Of a stretch of 47,240 nt of DNA, positions 21,300 through 29,745 are shown piece by piece. Source of the stretch: Candidatus Edwardsiibacteriota bacterium (GTDB lineage: Bacteria; Edwardsbacteria; AC1; EtOH8); assembly GCA_025453955.1 (NCBI GenBank), contig JALOPJ010000002.1, positions 1 through 47,240 of the forward strand, written 5' to 3'. Positions within the stretch are counted from its first letter, which is position 1. Every line of letters starts with the position of its first letter. The translations under genes were made by a program, and so were the position numbers. A model generated the notes under the pieces. It made no database searches. It was given only the letters and a program-made list of their open reading frames with translations, and was not told the DNA's origin.

Positions 21300-21948
21300 G
21301 GTGCTTGATCACCTTGGCCTCGGCGATGTAGATGGTCTCCTCGCAGATGTTGGTCGACAGGTCGGCGATCCGCTCCAGGTTGCGGGAGACCAGGATCAGG
21401 TCCATGGCCCTGGTGATGGTGTCCGGTTTTTCCATCATGTAGGTCAGCAGCTCGCGGAAGATCTGGTCCTTGAGCTCGTCCACCTGGTCATCACGGCCGC
21501 ACACGACGCGGGCCTTGTCGGGATGGCTGTTGACGAAGCCGTCCAGGCTGTCCGTGAGCATGCCCGTGGCCAGCGCCGCCATCCTGGGGATGTCGATCAG
21601 CGGCTTGATCGCCGGCTCCGACGAGAGACGGATCGCGCTCTCGGCGATGTTCACCCCATGGTCGCCGATCCGCTCCAGGTCGTTGTTGATCTTGATGGCC
21701 CCGACCAGGAACCGCAGGTCGCCGGCGGTGGGCTGGTGCAGGGCGATCAGGGCGATGGCCTGCTCCTCGATCTCGACCTCCATGCCGTCGATCTCCTTGT
21801 CCAGCCGGAAGATATCCTCGGCCAGTTTCGGATCACGCTGCTTCAGCGAATCGATGGCCTGATTGATCAGCGCCTCGGTGCGGGCCGCCATCATCAGCAG
21901 CTTTTCCTTGAGCTGCAGCAGTTCCAGGTCAAAATGCCGTTGTTCCAT
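21271..21948 (-). CDS. phoU: PhoU phosphate signalling protein (copy B)
   Basis: MEQRHFDLELLQLKEKLLMMAARTEALINQAIDSL... very close to copy A. Confidence 0.93.
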   Translation of the reverse strand: MEQRHFDLELLQLKEKLLMMAARTEALINQAIDSLKQRDPKLAEDIFRLDKEIDGMEVEIEEQAIALIALHQPTAGDLRFLVGAIKINNDLERIGDHGVNIAESAIRLSSEPAIKPLIDIPRMAALATGMLTDSLDGFVNSHPDKARVVCGRDDQVDELKDQIFRELLTYMMEKPDTITRAMDLILVSRNLERIADLSTNICEETIYIAEAKVIKHHAEETPHHP

Positions 21949-21970
21949 GCGCATCCGTCCGATCGAAGGG

Positions 21971-22456
21971 TTATTGCAGGTAGTTCTTGAGTTGGTCCCG
22001 GAACAGTTCCATTTTCCGCTGCGCGATCCAGGGCCGCGAGGCCTCACCTGCCGCTTCGGATAGTTCGCGCAACGGTAGTTCGACCAGGGCGACCGGTCGC
22101 TGGCTGGCATGCCGTTCGATGTCCGCCAGGGCGAATTCCGTGTTGGTGGTGAATGTGTCGGGGATCAGCACGCAGGCCAGGGCGCTGATCCGCGTCCGGA
22201 ACTGGAAGAGCAGGGACCGGACCTCGATCGGCAGCCGGCCGCGTGGCGTGGCGCAACAGATGATCACCAGCCTGTGGGTCTTGGGATCGGACTGGGGGGG
22301 CTTGATGGCGACGTCGCGTTGGAGGAGACGGTCGAACCAGCCCACCGGCCGCTCGGTCTGGATGGCCTCGATCGCCGCCCCGGTGGCCGCCTGCAGCTGC
22401 CGGGCCAGCGTCTCAGCCGACCCGCGCTGGTCATGCCAGAGGATCAATGCGCTCAT
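21971..22456 (-). CDS. Uncharacterised flavodoxin-fold-like protein between pstB and phoU (copy B)
   Basis: MSALILWHDQRGSAETLARQLQAATGAAIEAIQTERP...; homolog of the 16048-16578 product. Confidence 0.6.
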   Translation of the reverse strand: MSALILWHDQRGSAETLARQLQAATGAAIEAIQTERPVGWFDRLLQRDVAIKPPQSDPKTHRLVIICCATPRGRLPIEVRSLLFQFRTRISALACVLIPDTFTTNTEFALADIERHASQRPVALVELPLRELSEAAGEASRPWIAQRKMELFRDQLKNYLQ

Positions 22457-22477
22457 GGAGTCCCTCCGTATCGTTGA

Positions 22478-23248
22478 TCAACCGAACCGGCCGGTGATGT
22501 ATTCCTCGGTCAGCTTGTTTGACGGCGAGGTGAAGATCTTCGACGTCTTATCGTATTCGATCAACCGGCCCAGCATCAGGAAGGCCGTGCGGTCCGACAC
22601 CCGCGCCGCCTGCTGCATGTTGTGGGTGACGATGACGATCGTATATTTCTCCTTGAGCCGGAAGATCAGCTCCTCGATCTTGGCCGTGGCCAGCGGGTCC
22701 AGGGCCGAGGCCGGCTCGTCCATCAGGATCACCTCGGGCTCCACCGCCAGGGCGCGGGCGATGCAGACCCGCTGCTGCTGTCCGCCGGACAGCTCCATGG
22801 CCGAGCGCTGCAGCCGGTCGCGCACCTCGTCCCAGATGGCCGCCTCCTTGAGCGAACGTTCGACCACCTCGTCCAGGCGGGTCTTCAACAGGCCGTTGCC
22901 GCCCATCCGCACGCCGAAGGCCACGTTCTCGTAGATCGACTTGGGGAAGGGGTTGGGCCGCTGGAACACCATGCCGACCTTGCGGCGCAGTTCCACCACG
23001 TCGATGCCGCGCTGGTAGATGTCTTCGCCGTCCAGCCGCAGCCCGCCATCGGTGCGCACGCCGTCGATCAGGTCGTTCATCCGGTTGATCGCGCGCAGCA
23101 GGGTGGACTTGCCGCAGCCGGACGGCCCGATGATGGCCGTCACCTCGCGCTCCGGGATTGCCAGCGTGATGTCCTCCAACGCCCGGGTGGCGTGATAGTA
23201 GAGGTTGAAGCCGGTGATGTCGATGCGGTCGGCTGTCGAACCAGCCAT
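22478..23248 (-). CDS. pstB: Phosphate ABC transporter ATPase PstB, canonical (copy B)
   Basis: [71 protein letters not shown]. Confidence 0.96.
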   Translation of the reverse strand: MAGSTADRIDITGFNLYYHATRALEDITLAIPEREVTAIIGPSGCGKSTLLRAINRMNDLIDGVRTDGGLRLDGEDIYQRGIDVVELRRKVGMVFQRPNPFPKSIYENVAFGVRMGGNGLLKTRLDEVVERSLKEAAIWDEVRDRLQRSAMELSGGQQQRVCIARALAVEPEVILMDEPASALDPLATAKIEELIFRLKEKYTIVIVTHNMQQAARVSDRTAFLMLGRLIEYDKTSKIFTSPSNKLTEEYITGRFG

Positions 23249-23249
23249 T

Positions 23250-24161
23250 TCAGCGTCCCTTTCGCAAGGCGTTGCGGGTGCGCGACCGGATGACCACGGC
23301 CACCAGGTTGAGCGCGATGGTCAGGCACAGCAGCACCAGGGTGGCGCCCATGGCGATCGGTACCGTGGCCTCGATGTCCGGCGACTGGGTGGTCATCACA
23401 AAGATATGGTAGCCGAGGGTCATGAACTGGTCGGTGGGCGCCTTGGGCAGCGACGGCAGAAAGTAGGCCGCGCCGGTGAACATGATCGGTGCCACTTCGC
23501 CCGCGCCGCGCGCAATCACCAGCACCGTGCCGGTGAGGATGCCGGGCAGGGCCTGCGGCAGCACCACGTGGCGGATGGTCTGCCAGCGGGTGGCGCCCAA
23601 GGCCAGGGCCCCGGCCCGCTCGTCCCGGGGCACGGCGCGCAGCGCCTCCTCGGTGGCCACGATCACCATCGGCAGGTTGAGCAGGGCCAATGTCAGCGCG
23701 GCCCACAGGATGCAGGGCTGGCCGAACAGCATCTCCTTGCCCAGCGAGGCATCCAGGCCGCGACCGATGAACTGGATGAAGAATCCCAGCCCGAACAGGC
23801 CGAAGACGATGGACGGCACGCCGGCCAGGTTGTTGACCGCGCCCCGCACCAGCTTGGTCAGCCAGTGGCCGGGCTTGGCGTATTCGTGCAGGTAGACCGC
23901 CGTGGCGACGCCGATCGGCAGCACGGCGATCAGCATGATCAGCACCGAGAACACCATGCCGAAGATGGCGGGGAAGATGCCGCCCCGGGTCATGCCCTCG
24001 CGCGGCGGCTGGGACAGGAACTCCCAGGAAATGACCCGGTGGCCGCCGGCCACCATGGTCCCCAGGATCACCAGCAGGATGGCCAGGATCAGCGCCGTGG
24101 CCAGCCCGGTCATCCCGATGCCGAGGCGGTCGGACACCTTGCGTCGGCTATGCTCGCTCAT
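23250..24161 (-). CDS. pstA: Phosphate ABC transporter permease PstA (copy B)
   Basis: [19 protein letters not shown]...[11 protein letters not shown]...[26 protein letters not shown]. Confidence 0.93.
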   Translation of the reverse strand: MSEHSRRKVSDRLGIGMTGLATALILAILLVILGTMVAGGHRVISWEFLSQPPREGMTRGGIFPAIFGMVFSVLIMLIAVLPIGVATAVYLHEYAKPGHWLTKLVRGAVNNLAGVPSIVFGLFGLGFFIQFIGRGLDASLGKEMLFGQPCILWAALTLALLNLPMVIVATEEALRAVPRDERAGALALGATRWQTIRHVVLPQALPGILTGTVLVIARGAGEVAPIMFTGAAYFLPSLPKAPTDQFMTLGYHIFVMTTQSPDIEATVPIAMGATLVLLCLTIALNLVAVVIRSRTRNALRKGR

Positions 24162-24609
24162 CGCTTCCGTTCCCCGGCAAATGTGAGATCCAGTCGCCGA
24201 TCCGGCGGTCGAGCTCGTCCCGTGCTGCACGGAAGCGCGCCAGTTGTTCCGCCGGCGTTCCCGGCCCCGCGGGGTCGTCGACCGGCCAATGCAGCCGGAT
24301 CGCGATGTCGGGGAAGGCGGTCGGGCAGTTCTTCTCGGCGGCGGCGCACACGGTGATGATGTACCCGAAGTGCTCGGACCCGAGGTACTCCGCGACGGAT
24401 TTCGACCGCTGCCCGTCCATCGTCACGCCGATCTCCTTCAGCACCGGCCCGACCAGGGGATGGATCCCGGCCGGTTCCAGCCCGGCGCTGTGGGCGTCGA
24501 ACCGGTCCCCGTGACGGTGCCGCAGCAGGGCCTCGGCCATCTGGCTGCGGGCGGCGTTGGCGGTGCACAGGAACAGCACCTTGATCGGTCTACCGGTTTG
24601 CTTGGTCAC
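24148..24609 (-). CDS. arsC: Arsenate reductase, LMW-protein-tyrosine-phosphatase type (thioredoxin-coupled ArsC-like)
   Basis: VLFLCTANAARSQMAEALLRH P-loop; ITVCAAAEKNCPTAFP cysteine pair. Confidence 0.85.
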   Translation of the reverse strand: MTKQTGRPIKVLFLCTANAARSQMAEALLRHRHGDRFDAHSAGLEPAGIHPLVGPVLKEIGVTMDGQRSKSVAEYLGSEHFGYIITVCAAAEKNCPTAFPDIAIRLHWPVDDPAGPGTPAEQLARFRAARDELDRRIGDWISHLPGNGSDERA

Positions 24610-24631
24610 GGCTGCCTCGCTGTGGGTGGTG

Positions 24632-25558
24632 TCAGTTCCTGGCGCCGTACAGTTTGGCCATCAGGCGGTCGAACAGGGACCAGGAGACCAGGTTGATCAC
24701 GAAGGTCACCGCGAACAGCAGCAGCCCCAGGAAGAACAGGGTGTGGTAATGGGCGCTGCCGAACACCACCTCGCCCAGCTCGGCCGCGATGGTGGCGGTG
24801 ATGGTCCTGGTCGAGTGCAGAATGTCAAAGGTGAACTGGGGCGCGTTGCCGGCCGCCATCAGCACCACCATGGTCTCGCCGATCGCCCGGCCCATGCCCA
24901 GCAGCACCGCGGCCGAGATGCCGGGCAGGGCGGCCGGCAGCACCACGTGCAGCGCGGTCTGCCAGGGAGTTGCCCCCAGCCCCAGGGCCGCCTCGCGGAA
25001 GGAGCGGGGCACCGAGGAAATGGCGTCCTCGCACAGCGAGTAGATCGGCGGGATGATGGTCACGCCCAGCGCCAGCCCGGCGTTGACCGCGTTCAGCCGG
25101 ATATGCCAGCCGAACAGCCGCTGCAGGAAGGTGGCCATGAAGATCAGCGCGAAGAACCCCAGCACCACGCTGGGGATGCCGGCCAGGACCTCGACCATCG
25201 GCTTGATGACCTCCTTCAGCCGGGCGGGCGCGAATTCTGCCGAGAACAACGCGGCGCCGACCGCCACCGGTACCGCGAACAGCATGGCGATCAGCGTCAC
25301 CTTGAGCGAGCCCAGGATGATCGGCCAGAACGAGTACCGCGGGTACTCCGATACCGGCTGCCAGTCCAGCCCCCTGAAGAAACCGGCCACGGTCGCCTCC
25401 TGCCGCACCACCTGGTCGTACAGCACCGGCATCGACTCCTTGAATACGAACAGGAAGATCAGGAAGATGCTGACGATCGCCGACAAGGCGGTCAGCCTGA
25501 TCGCGTTCTCGATCAGCTCTTCCTTGAAATATTTGAATCTGCCAGCTTTGAGGCTCAT
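24632..25558 (-). CDS. pstC: Phosphate ABC transporter permease PstC (copy B)
   Basis: [41 protein letters not shown]-type motif; 308 aa. Confidence 0.93.
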   Translation of the reverse strand: [308 protein letters not shown]

Positions 25559-25685
25559 GGTCCCGTCCGCTGATAAAGACGTGGAGACCCCGTTTGCCTG
25601 GCGCCGGGATCTCGCACGTTCGCTGCCGGAGGTTGCAGCGGGACGGCCGCGATCCAGACGGTCCGCCCCGCGTACGTCGGTCCGG

Positions 25686-26516
25686 CTATTTAATGGTGAA
25701 GTATCCCACCTTGGTCACGATCTCCTGGCCGGCCGGTGACAGCGCCCAGTCGACCAGCTTCTTGATCTCGCCCGAGGGCTTGCCCTTGAGATACCAGTAC
25801 AGGTCGCGGGACAGCGGGTAGAGGCCGGACTTGACGTTTTCGGAGGTCGGCTTGTAGCTGCCCTTGGCGGTCTTGATGGCGATCTCCTTGACGCCCTTGG
25901 CGTAGGCCGCGCCGCCATAGCCGATGCCGTTGACGTCCTTGGACACCGCATTGACCACGGCCGAGGTGCCCGGCAGGCTCTGCATGCTGGCGCTGTAATC
26001 GGCGTTCTTGAGCGCCACCTCGCGGAAGAAGGCGTAGGTGCCCGAGCTGTTCTCGCGGCCGTAGAGCACGATCCCGGCGTCCGGCCCGCCCACCTTGCTC
26101 CAGTTGGTGATGGCGCCGGTGTAGATGGCGCGGATCTGCTCGATGGTCAGCTCGCTGACCGGGTTCTTCTCGCTGACGTAGAGGGTGACGCCGTCCTTGG
26201 CCACCGGTATCTCGACGCCGGTGGAGTAGTAGCGGTCGCGCAGCTTCTGCTTCTCGGAAGCCTTCATCGCGCGCGACGCCTGGCAGATGTCGGTCGAGCC
26301 GTTGATCAGCGCCGCGATGCCCACGCCCGAGCCGCCGCCGGTGACCTGGATCACCGTGCCGGGATTGGCCTTCATGTATTCCTCGGCCCATCGCTGGCCC
26401 AGCAGCAGCAGGGTGTCGGAGCCCTTGAGGGTGATGGAGCGGCCGGCGAGGGCGACCCCGGCCAGGGTCACGGCCAGCACCGCCGCCATTGCGATTACCA
26501 GGGATCTCTTCATCAT
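25686..26516 (-). CDS. pstS: Phosphate-binding protein PstS (copy B)
   Basis: MMKRSLVIAMAAVLAVTLAGVALAGRSITLKGSDTLLLLGQRWAEEYMKANPGTVIQVTGGGSGVGIAALINGSTDICQASR. Confidence 0.93.
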   Translation of the reverse strand: MMKRSLVIAMAAVLAVTLAGVALAGRSITLKGSDTLLLLGQRWAEEYMKANPGTVIQVTGGGSGVGIAALINGSTDICQASRAMKASEKQKLRDRYYSTGVEIPVAKDGVTLYVSEKNPVSELTIEQIRAIYTGAITNWSKVGGPDAGIVLYGRENSSGTYAFFREVALKNADYSASMQSLPGTSAVVNAVSKDVNGIGYGGAAYAKGVKEIAIKTAKGSYKPTSENVKSGLYPLSRDLYWYLKGKPSGEIKKLVDWALSPAGQEIVTKVGYFTIK

Positions 26517-26543
26517 GGTCGATCCTTTCGATTGAGCATCTGG

Positions 26544-27926
26544 TTAGAACTTGATCTGGACCTGGCAGGTCAGCTTGTTGTCACGGGGATCGAGCACGGC
26601 GCCGGCCGGGTTGGCCGGGTTGGAATGCTTCATCTGGGCGTCCATGTTGGTGTGCGTCAGGTCATAGGCCACGGTCAGCCGCACCGCGTCGTCCCACCAG
26701 TAGTTGATGGCCGGGGTCAGGGTCCAGGTGTGGTTGTACTCGCCGCCCTTGACATCGGAGTTATACATGTCGCCCCGGAAGGCCAGGTTCAACCGGTCCC
26801 CGACGTTCTGCACCAGCATCAGGTAGCCGCCCTCGACGTCCTTGCCCTTCTCCTTGCCCATCACGCCCTCGGCCAGCAGGGCGGTGCCGCCCAGCGGCAG
26901 GAACTGGTAGTAGGCCTCCACGCCGCCGCCGATCCGGCCCTTGTACCTGCGCTTGTCGGCGGTCGTGGTGGTGCTGGTCATGCTGCCGGACGCCGGGACC
27001 GAGCTGCGCAGGCTGGTGGTGGAGGTCGCCGGGTCGTAGTACTGGCCGTCATAGTACGAGCCGGTCAGCGCCACGAAACCGAGGTCGACCTTGGCCCGGG
27101 CGATCACGTCCTTCTGCTTGGTGGGGTCCTGCCAAGTGAACGTGCTGTTGTCGACGCCCCAGCCGTTGAACAGGCCGAGGTCGACGGTCACCTTGGCGTG
27201 CGGCTTGACCGTCAGCTTGACGCCGCGGTCGCGCTCGCCCGGGAACAGGCTGCGGGTGGCCAGCGACCGTTCCGGCACCTCGCGGCTCGAGGACGAGCGC
27301 TCGACCTCGATGCCCCACGGCCAGTTGAACTGGCCGGTGGTGAGGCTGATGCCCAATCCGGTCCAGGGCTCGGTCAGCACGACGTACAGGTCCTTGCAGG
27401 TGACCTTGTCCTTGGCGCCGTCAATGGTGATCACGTACTGCGAGAGCGGCCCCGGGGTATAGGTGAGCTTGAACCGGCCGCGGCGGACGTAGAACACCGA
27501 CTGGCCCTGGGAGCCGGGGGTGGAGGTCGACTTGACGCCCAGCTTATCGGTGGTCGTGGCCCGCTCGACAAACGGGTCGTAGTCGAGGTACTCGTACCGG
27601 GCCTGGATGTAGCCCGAGACCTTCAGCTTCTTCAGGCCGGCCAGGTCGCTCTCGGTCACGGCCAGCCGCTCGTCGTGGCCGGCCAGCTTGTCGTTCAGGT
27701 CGGCGATCTTCCCCTCGGCCGCCGTCTGGCCGGTCTGTTGGGGCTGCTGCTGTGCGATGGCCAGCTGGGCCCTCAGGCCCCCCAGTTCCGTGGTCAGCTG
27801 CTCCATCCGGGCCTGGAGGTTGGTGATGGCGGTGTCGGCCTGCGGTTTCCTGCGGGTTTGGGCCAGTGTCGTGCCGGCGGCCGTCGCCAGCACCAGCGCC
27901 AGGGTCATGACCTTCCGAGCTCTCAT
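26544..27926 (-). CDS. Phosphate-selective porin (OprO/OprP-type) with N-terminal coiled coil
   Basis: Signal peptide, coiled coil, then KVSGYIQARYEY...FYVRRGRFKLTYTPGPLSQYVITIDGAKDKVTCKDLYVVLTEPWTGLGISLTTGQFNWPWGIEVERSSSSREVPERSLATRSLFPGERDRGVKL. Confidence 0.85.
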   Translation of the reverse strand: MRARKVMTLALVLATAAGTTLAQTRRKPQADTAITNLQARMEQLTTELGGLRAQLAIAQQQPQQTGQTAAEGKIADLNDKLAGHDERLAVTESDLAGLKKLKVSGYIQARYEYLDYDPFVERATTTDKLGVKSTSTPGSQGQSVFYVRRGRFKLTYTPGPLSQYVITIDGAKDKVTCKDLYVVLTEPWTGLGISLTTGQFNWPWGIEVERSSSSREVPERSLATRSLFPGERDRGVKLTVKPHAKVTVDLGLFNGWGVDNSTFTWQDPTKQKDVIARAKVDLGFVALTGSYYDGQYYDPATSTTSLRSSVPASGSMTSTTTTADKRRYKGRIGGGVEAYYQFLPLGGTALLAEGVMGKEKGKDVEGGYLMLVQNVGDRLNLAFRGDMYNSDVKGGEYNHTWTLTPAINYWWDDAVRLTVAYDLTHTNMDAQMKHSNPANPAGAVLDPRDNKLTCQVQIKF

Positions 27927-27961
27927 GGGTTTCCTTTCCTGCGGTTGCTGTTGACTGATGG

Positions 27962-28018
27962 ATGATACACCACGAATGTGATGACGTCGTTGATGGTGTG
28001 TTATGTGCAGGTTAAATC
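27962..28018 (-). promoter_or_regulatory. Pho-box-like promoter of the porin-pst operon B (four 11-bp repeats plus -10)
   Basis: Reverse strand GATTTAACCTG CACATAACACA CCATCAACGAC GTCATCACATT, 7-nt gap, TATCAT. Confidence 0.7.
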
Positions 28019-28725
28019 GCATGGGATTGGCTGATCGCGCCGCCCTTGGCCCCGAACAGGTCCATCTTGCCCTTGAGGTGGTTGCGGACAAAATCGGCCA
28101 CCGCGCCCAGTTTCCATGGGCTTTCCCAAACCGAGGTCGTCTTATAATAGATGGCCCGGCGCAGCATCTGAACATCGGTGCCCGGAAAGAGGGTGATGGC
28201 TTGGCCCACCGCCACTTCAGTATGGGCATCAGAACCACCGACCCCGGCCAGATGTGTGACCTTCCGGTTGTAGGACTCCGTCCAGGCGTTGGACCAGCCC
28301 TCGGTGATGTTGCCGTTGGCCGTCTCGATGGCATCGAATTGCAGCCGTTCCACCAGCCGTCCGACGCCGCCGCAGTCGAACAGTTTCAGCCAGGCAGAGA
28401 AGGGGTGGACCGCAACTGCCAGGCCGCCCTGGCGGTGGATCTCATCGACCGTGGCGGCGGCGGTCAGCAACGGCCGGATGCGTTCTTTCAGGAACAGGCC
28501 CACCAGGTGGCCCTCCGAGGTCGTCACTTCCTCGCCCACGATCACCTGGACGGGCAGCTGCCACCGTGTTGCCAGCCGTCGGGCCTCCTGGGCGCCGGCG
28601 ATCTCGTTATGATCGGTGATGGCGATGACATCCAGGCCGAGGTGCCGCGCCCGGAACAGGATTTGGGCGACCGTCGCCGCCCCATCGGAATGATCGGAAT
28701 GGATGTGCAGGTCGGCGCGTCCCAT
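28012..28725 (-). CDS. PHP-domain metal-dependent phosphoesterase
   Basis: MGRADLHIHSDHSDGAATVAQILFRARHLGLDVIAITDHNEIAGA...GSDAH. Confidence 0.9.
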   Translation of the reverse strand: MGRADLHIHSDHSDGAATVAQILFRARHLGLDVIAITDHNEIAGAQEARRLATRWQLPVQVIVGEEVTTSEGHLVGLFLKERIRPLLTAAATVDEIHRQGGLAVAVHPFSAWLKLFDCGGVGRLVERLQFDAIETANGNITEGWSNAWTESYNRKVTHLAGVGGSDAHTEVAVGQAITLFPGTDVQMLRRAIYYKTTSVWESPWKLGAVADFVRNHLKGKMDLFGAKGGAISQSHAI

Positions 28726-28877
28726 CAGCGGATCACCCCGAACGGGCCGCCGCCGTCATGCCGCCGGCAGCGATCCTCGGGCTGGGAGGAGAGCACCGCC
28801 ACGGCGATGATCAGCAGCAGCAGGCCGAGGAACAGTGCGCTGAGCGCCAGGTCCAATGTCGGTCGCGTTTTCTTCAC
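28725..28877 (-). CDS. Small single-TM protein translationally coupled to the PHP gene (GTG start)
   Basis: VKKTRPTLDLALSALFLGLLLLIIAVAVLSSQPEDRCRRHDGGGPFGVIR; stop overlaps the PHP ATG (TGATG). Confidence 0.5.
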   Translation of the reverse strand: MKKTRPTLDLALSALFLGLLLLIIAVAVLSSQPEDRCRRHDGGGPFGVIR

Positions 28878-28973
28878 GGCGGGATTATACTCGCGGCGGG
28901 TTAGGGTGCGGTTGACGCCGTTTGAAATCGGCGTGAACGACGACCCGGCAAGCCTGCCACGACCTTTAACCTG

Positions 28974-29032
28974 ATCGTTACATCACGTTCACAACCATTT
29001 CACTTTACTTTTACCCGGGAATTGGTTATTAT
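28974..29032 (+). promoter_or_regulatory. Pho-box-like promoter of phoBR
   Basis: ATCGTTACATC ACGTTCACAAC CATTTCACTTT ACTTTTACCCG (11-bp period), then TATTAT -10. Confidence 0.65.
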
Positions 29033-29058
29033 TGCACAGTACCATCAATGAGGATCGT

Positions 29059-29745
29059 ATGCCGAAACGGATCGCCATCGTCGAAGATGACCGGGATGTC
29101 GCGGACCTGATCGAGCACTACGTGCGGAAGAACGGCCACGACTCCGTGATGTACGACAACGGGGAAGCGGCCCTGGCGAAGATCCGCTCGAATCCTCCCG
29201 ACCTGCTGATCCTGGACTTGATGCTGCCGGGCATCGACGGGCTGGAGCTGTGTCGGATGCTGCGCGCCGATCCGGCGACGAAATGGCTGCCCATCATCAT
29301 GCTGACGGCCAAGGGCGAAGAGACGGACCGGATCGTGGGGCTGGAAATGGGGGCCGACGATTACGTCATCAAGCCCTTTTCCCCGAATGAGCTGATGGCG
29401 CGGGTCAAGGCGATACTGCGCCGCAGCCAGAAGGCCGGCCCCGTCTCGAAGGTGATCAGATACGGCCAGCTGCTGCTGGATGACGAACGCCACATCGTGA
29501 CGATCGGCAAGACGGAGATCGAGCTTTCCGCCAAGGAGTTCGGCCTCCTGACGTACCTCCTGCAGCGGCCGGGCCGGGTGCATTCCCGCGACCAGATCCT
29601 CGCCGCGGTGTGGGGCCATGACTACAACGGCGAGTCGCGCACGGTCGACGTCCACATCCGCCATCTGCGCGCCAAGATACCAATGCTGACCAAGGCCATC
29701 GTCACCGTGAAATCGTTCGGGTACAAGCTGCAGGAGCGGCCGTGA
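29059..29745 (+). CDS. phoB: PhoB-type winged-helix response regulator
   Basis: IAIVEDDRDVADLIEHYV...LLILDLMLPGIDG...GADDYVIKPFSPNELMARVKAILRR...SRTVDVHIRHLRAKI; Pho context. Confidence 0.92.
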   Translation: MPKRIAIVEDDRDVADLIEHYVRKNGHDSVMYDNGEAALAKIRSNPPDLLILDLMLPGIDGLELCRMLRADPATKWLPIIMLTAKGEETDRIVGLEMGADDYVIKPFSPNELMARVKAILRRSQKAGPVSKVIRYGQLLLDDERHIVTIGKTEIELSAKEFGLLTYLLQRPGRVHSRDQILAAVWGHDYNGESRTVDVHIRHLRAKIPMLTKAIVTVKSFGYKLQERP

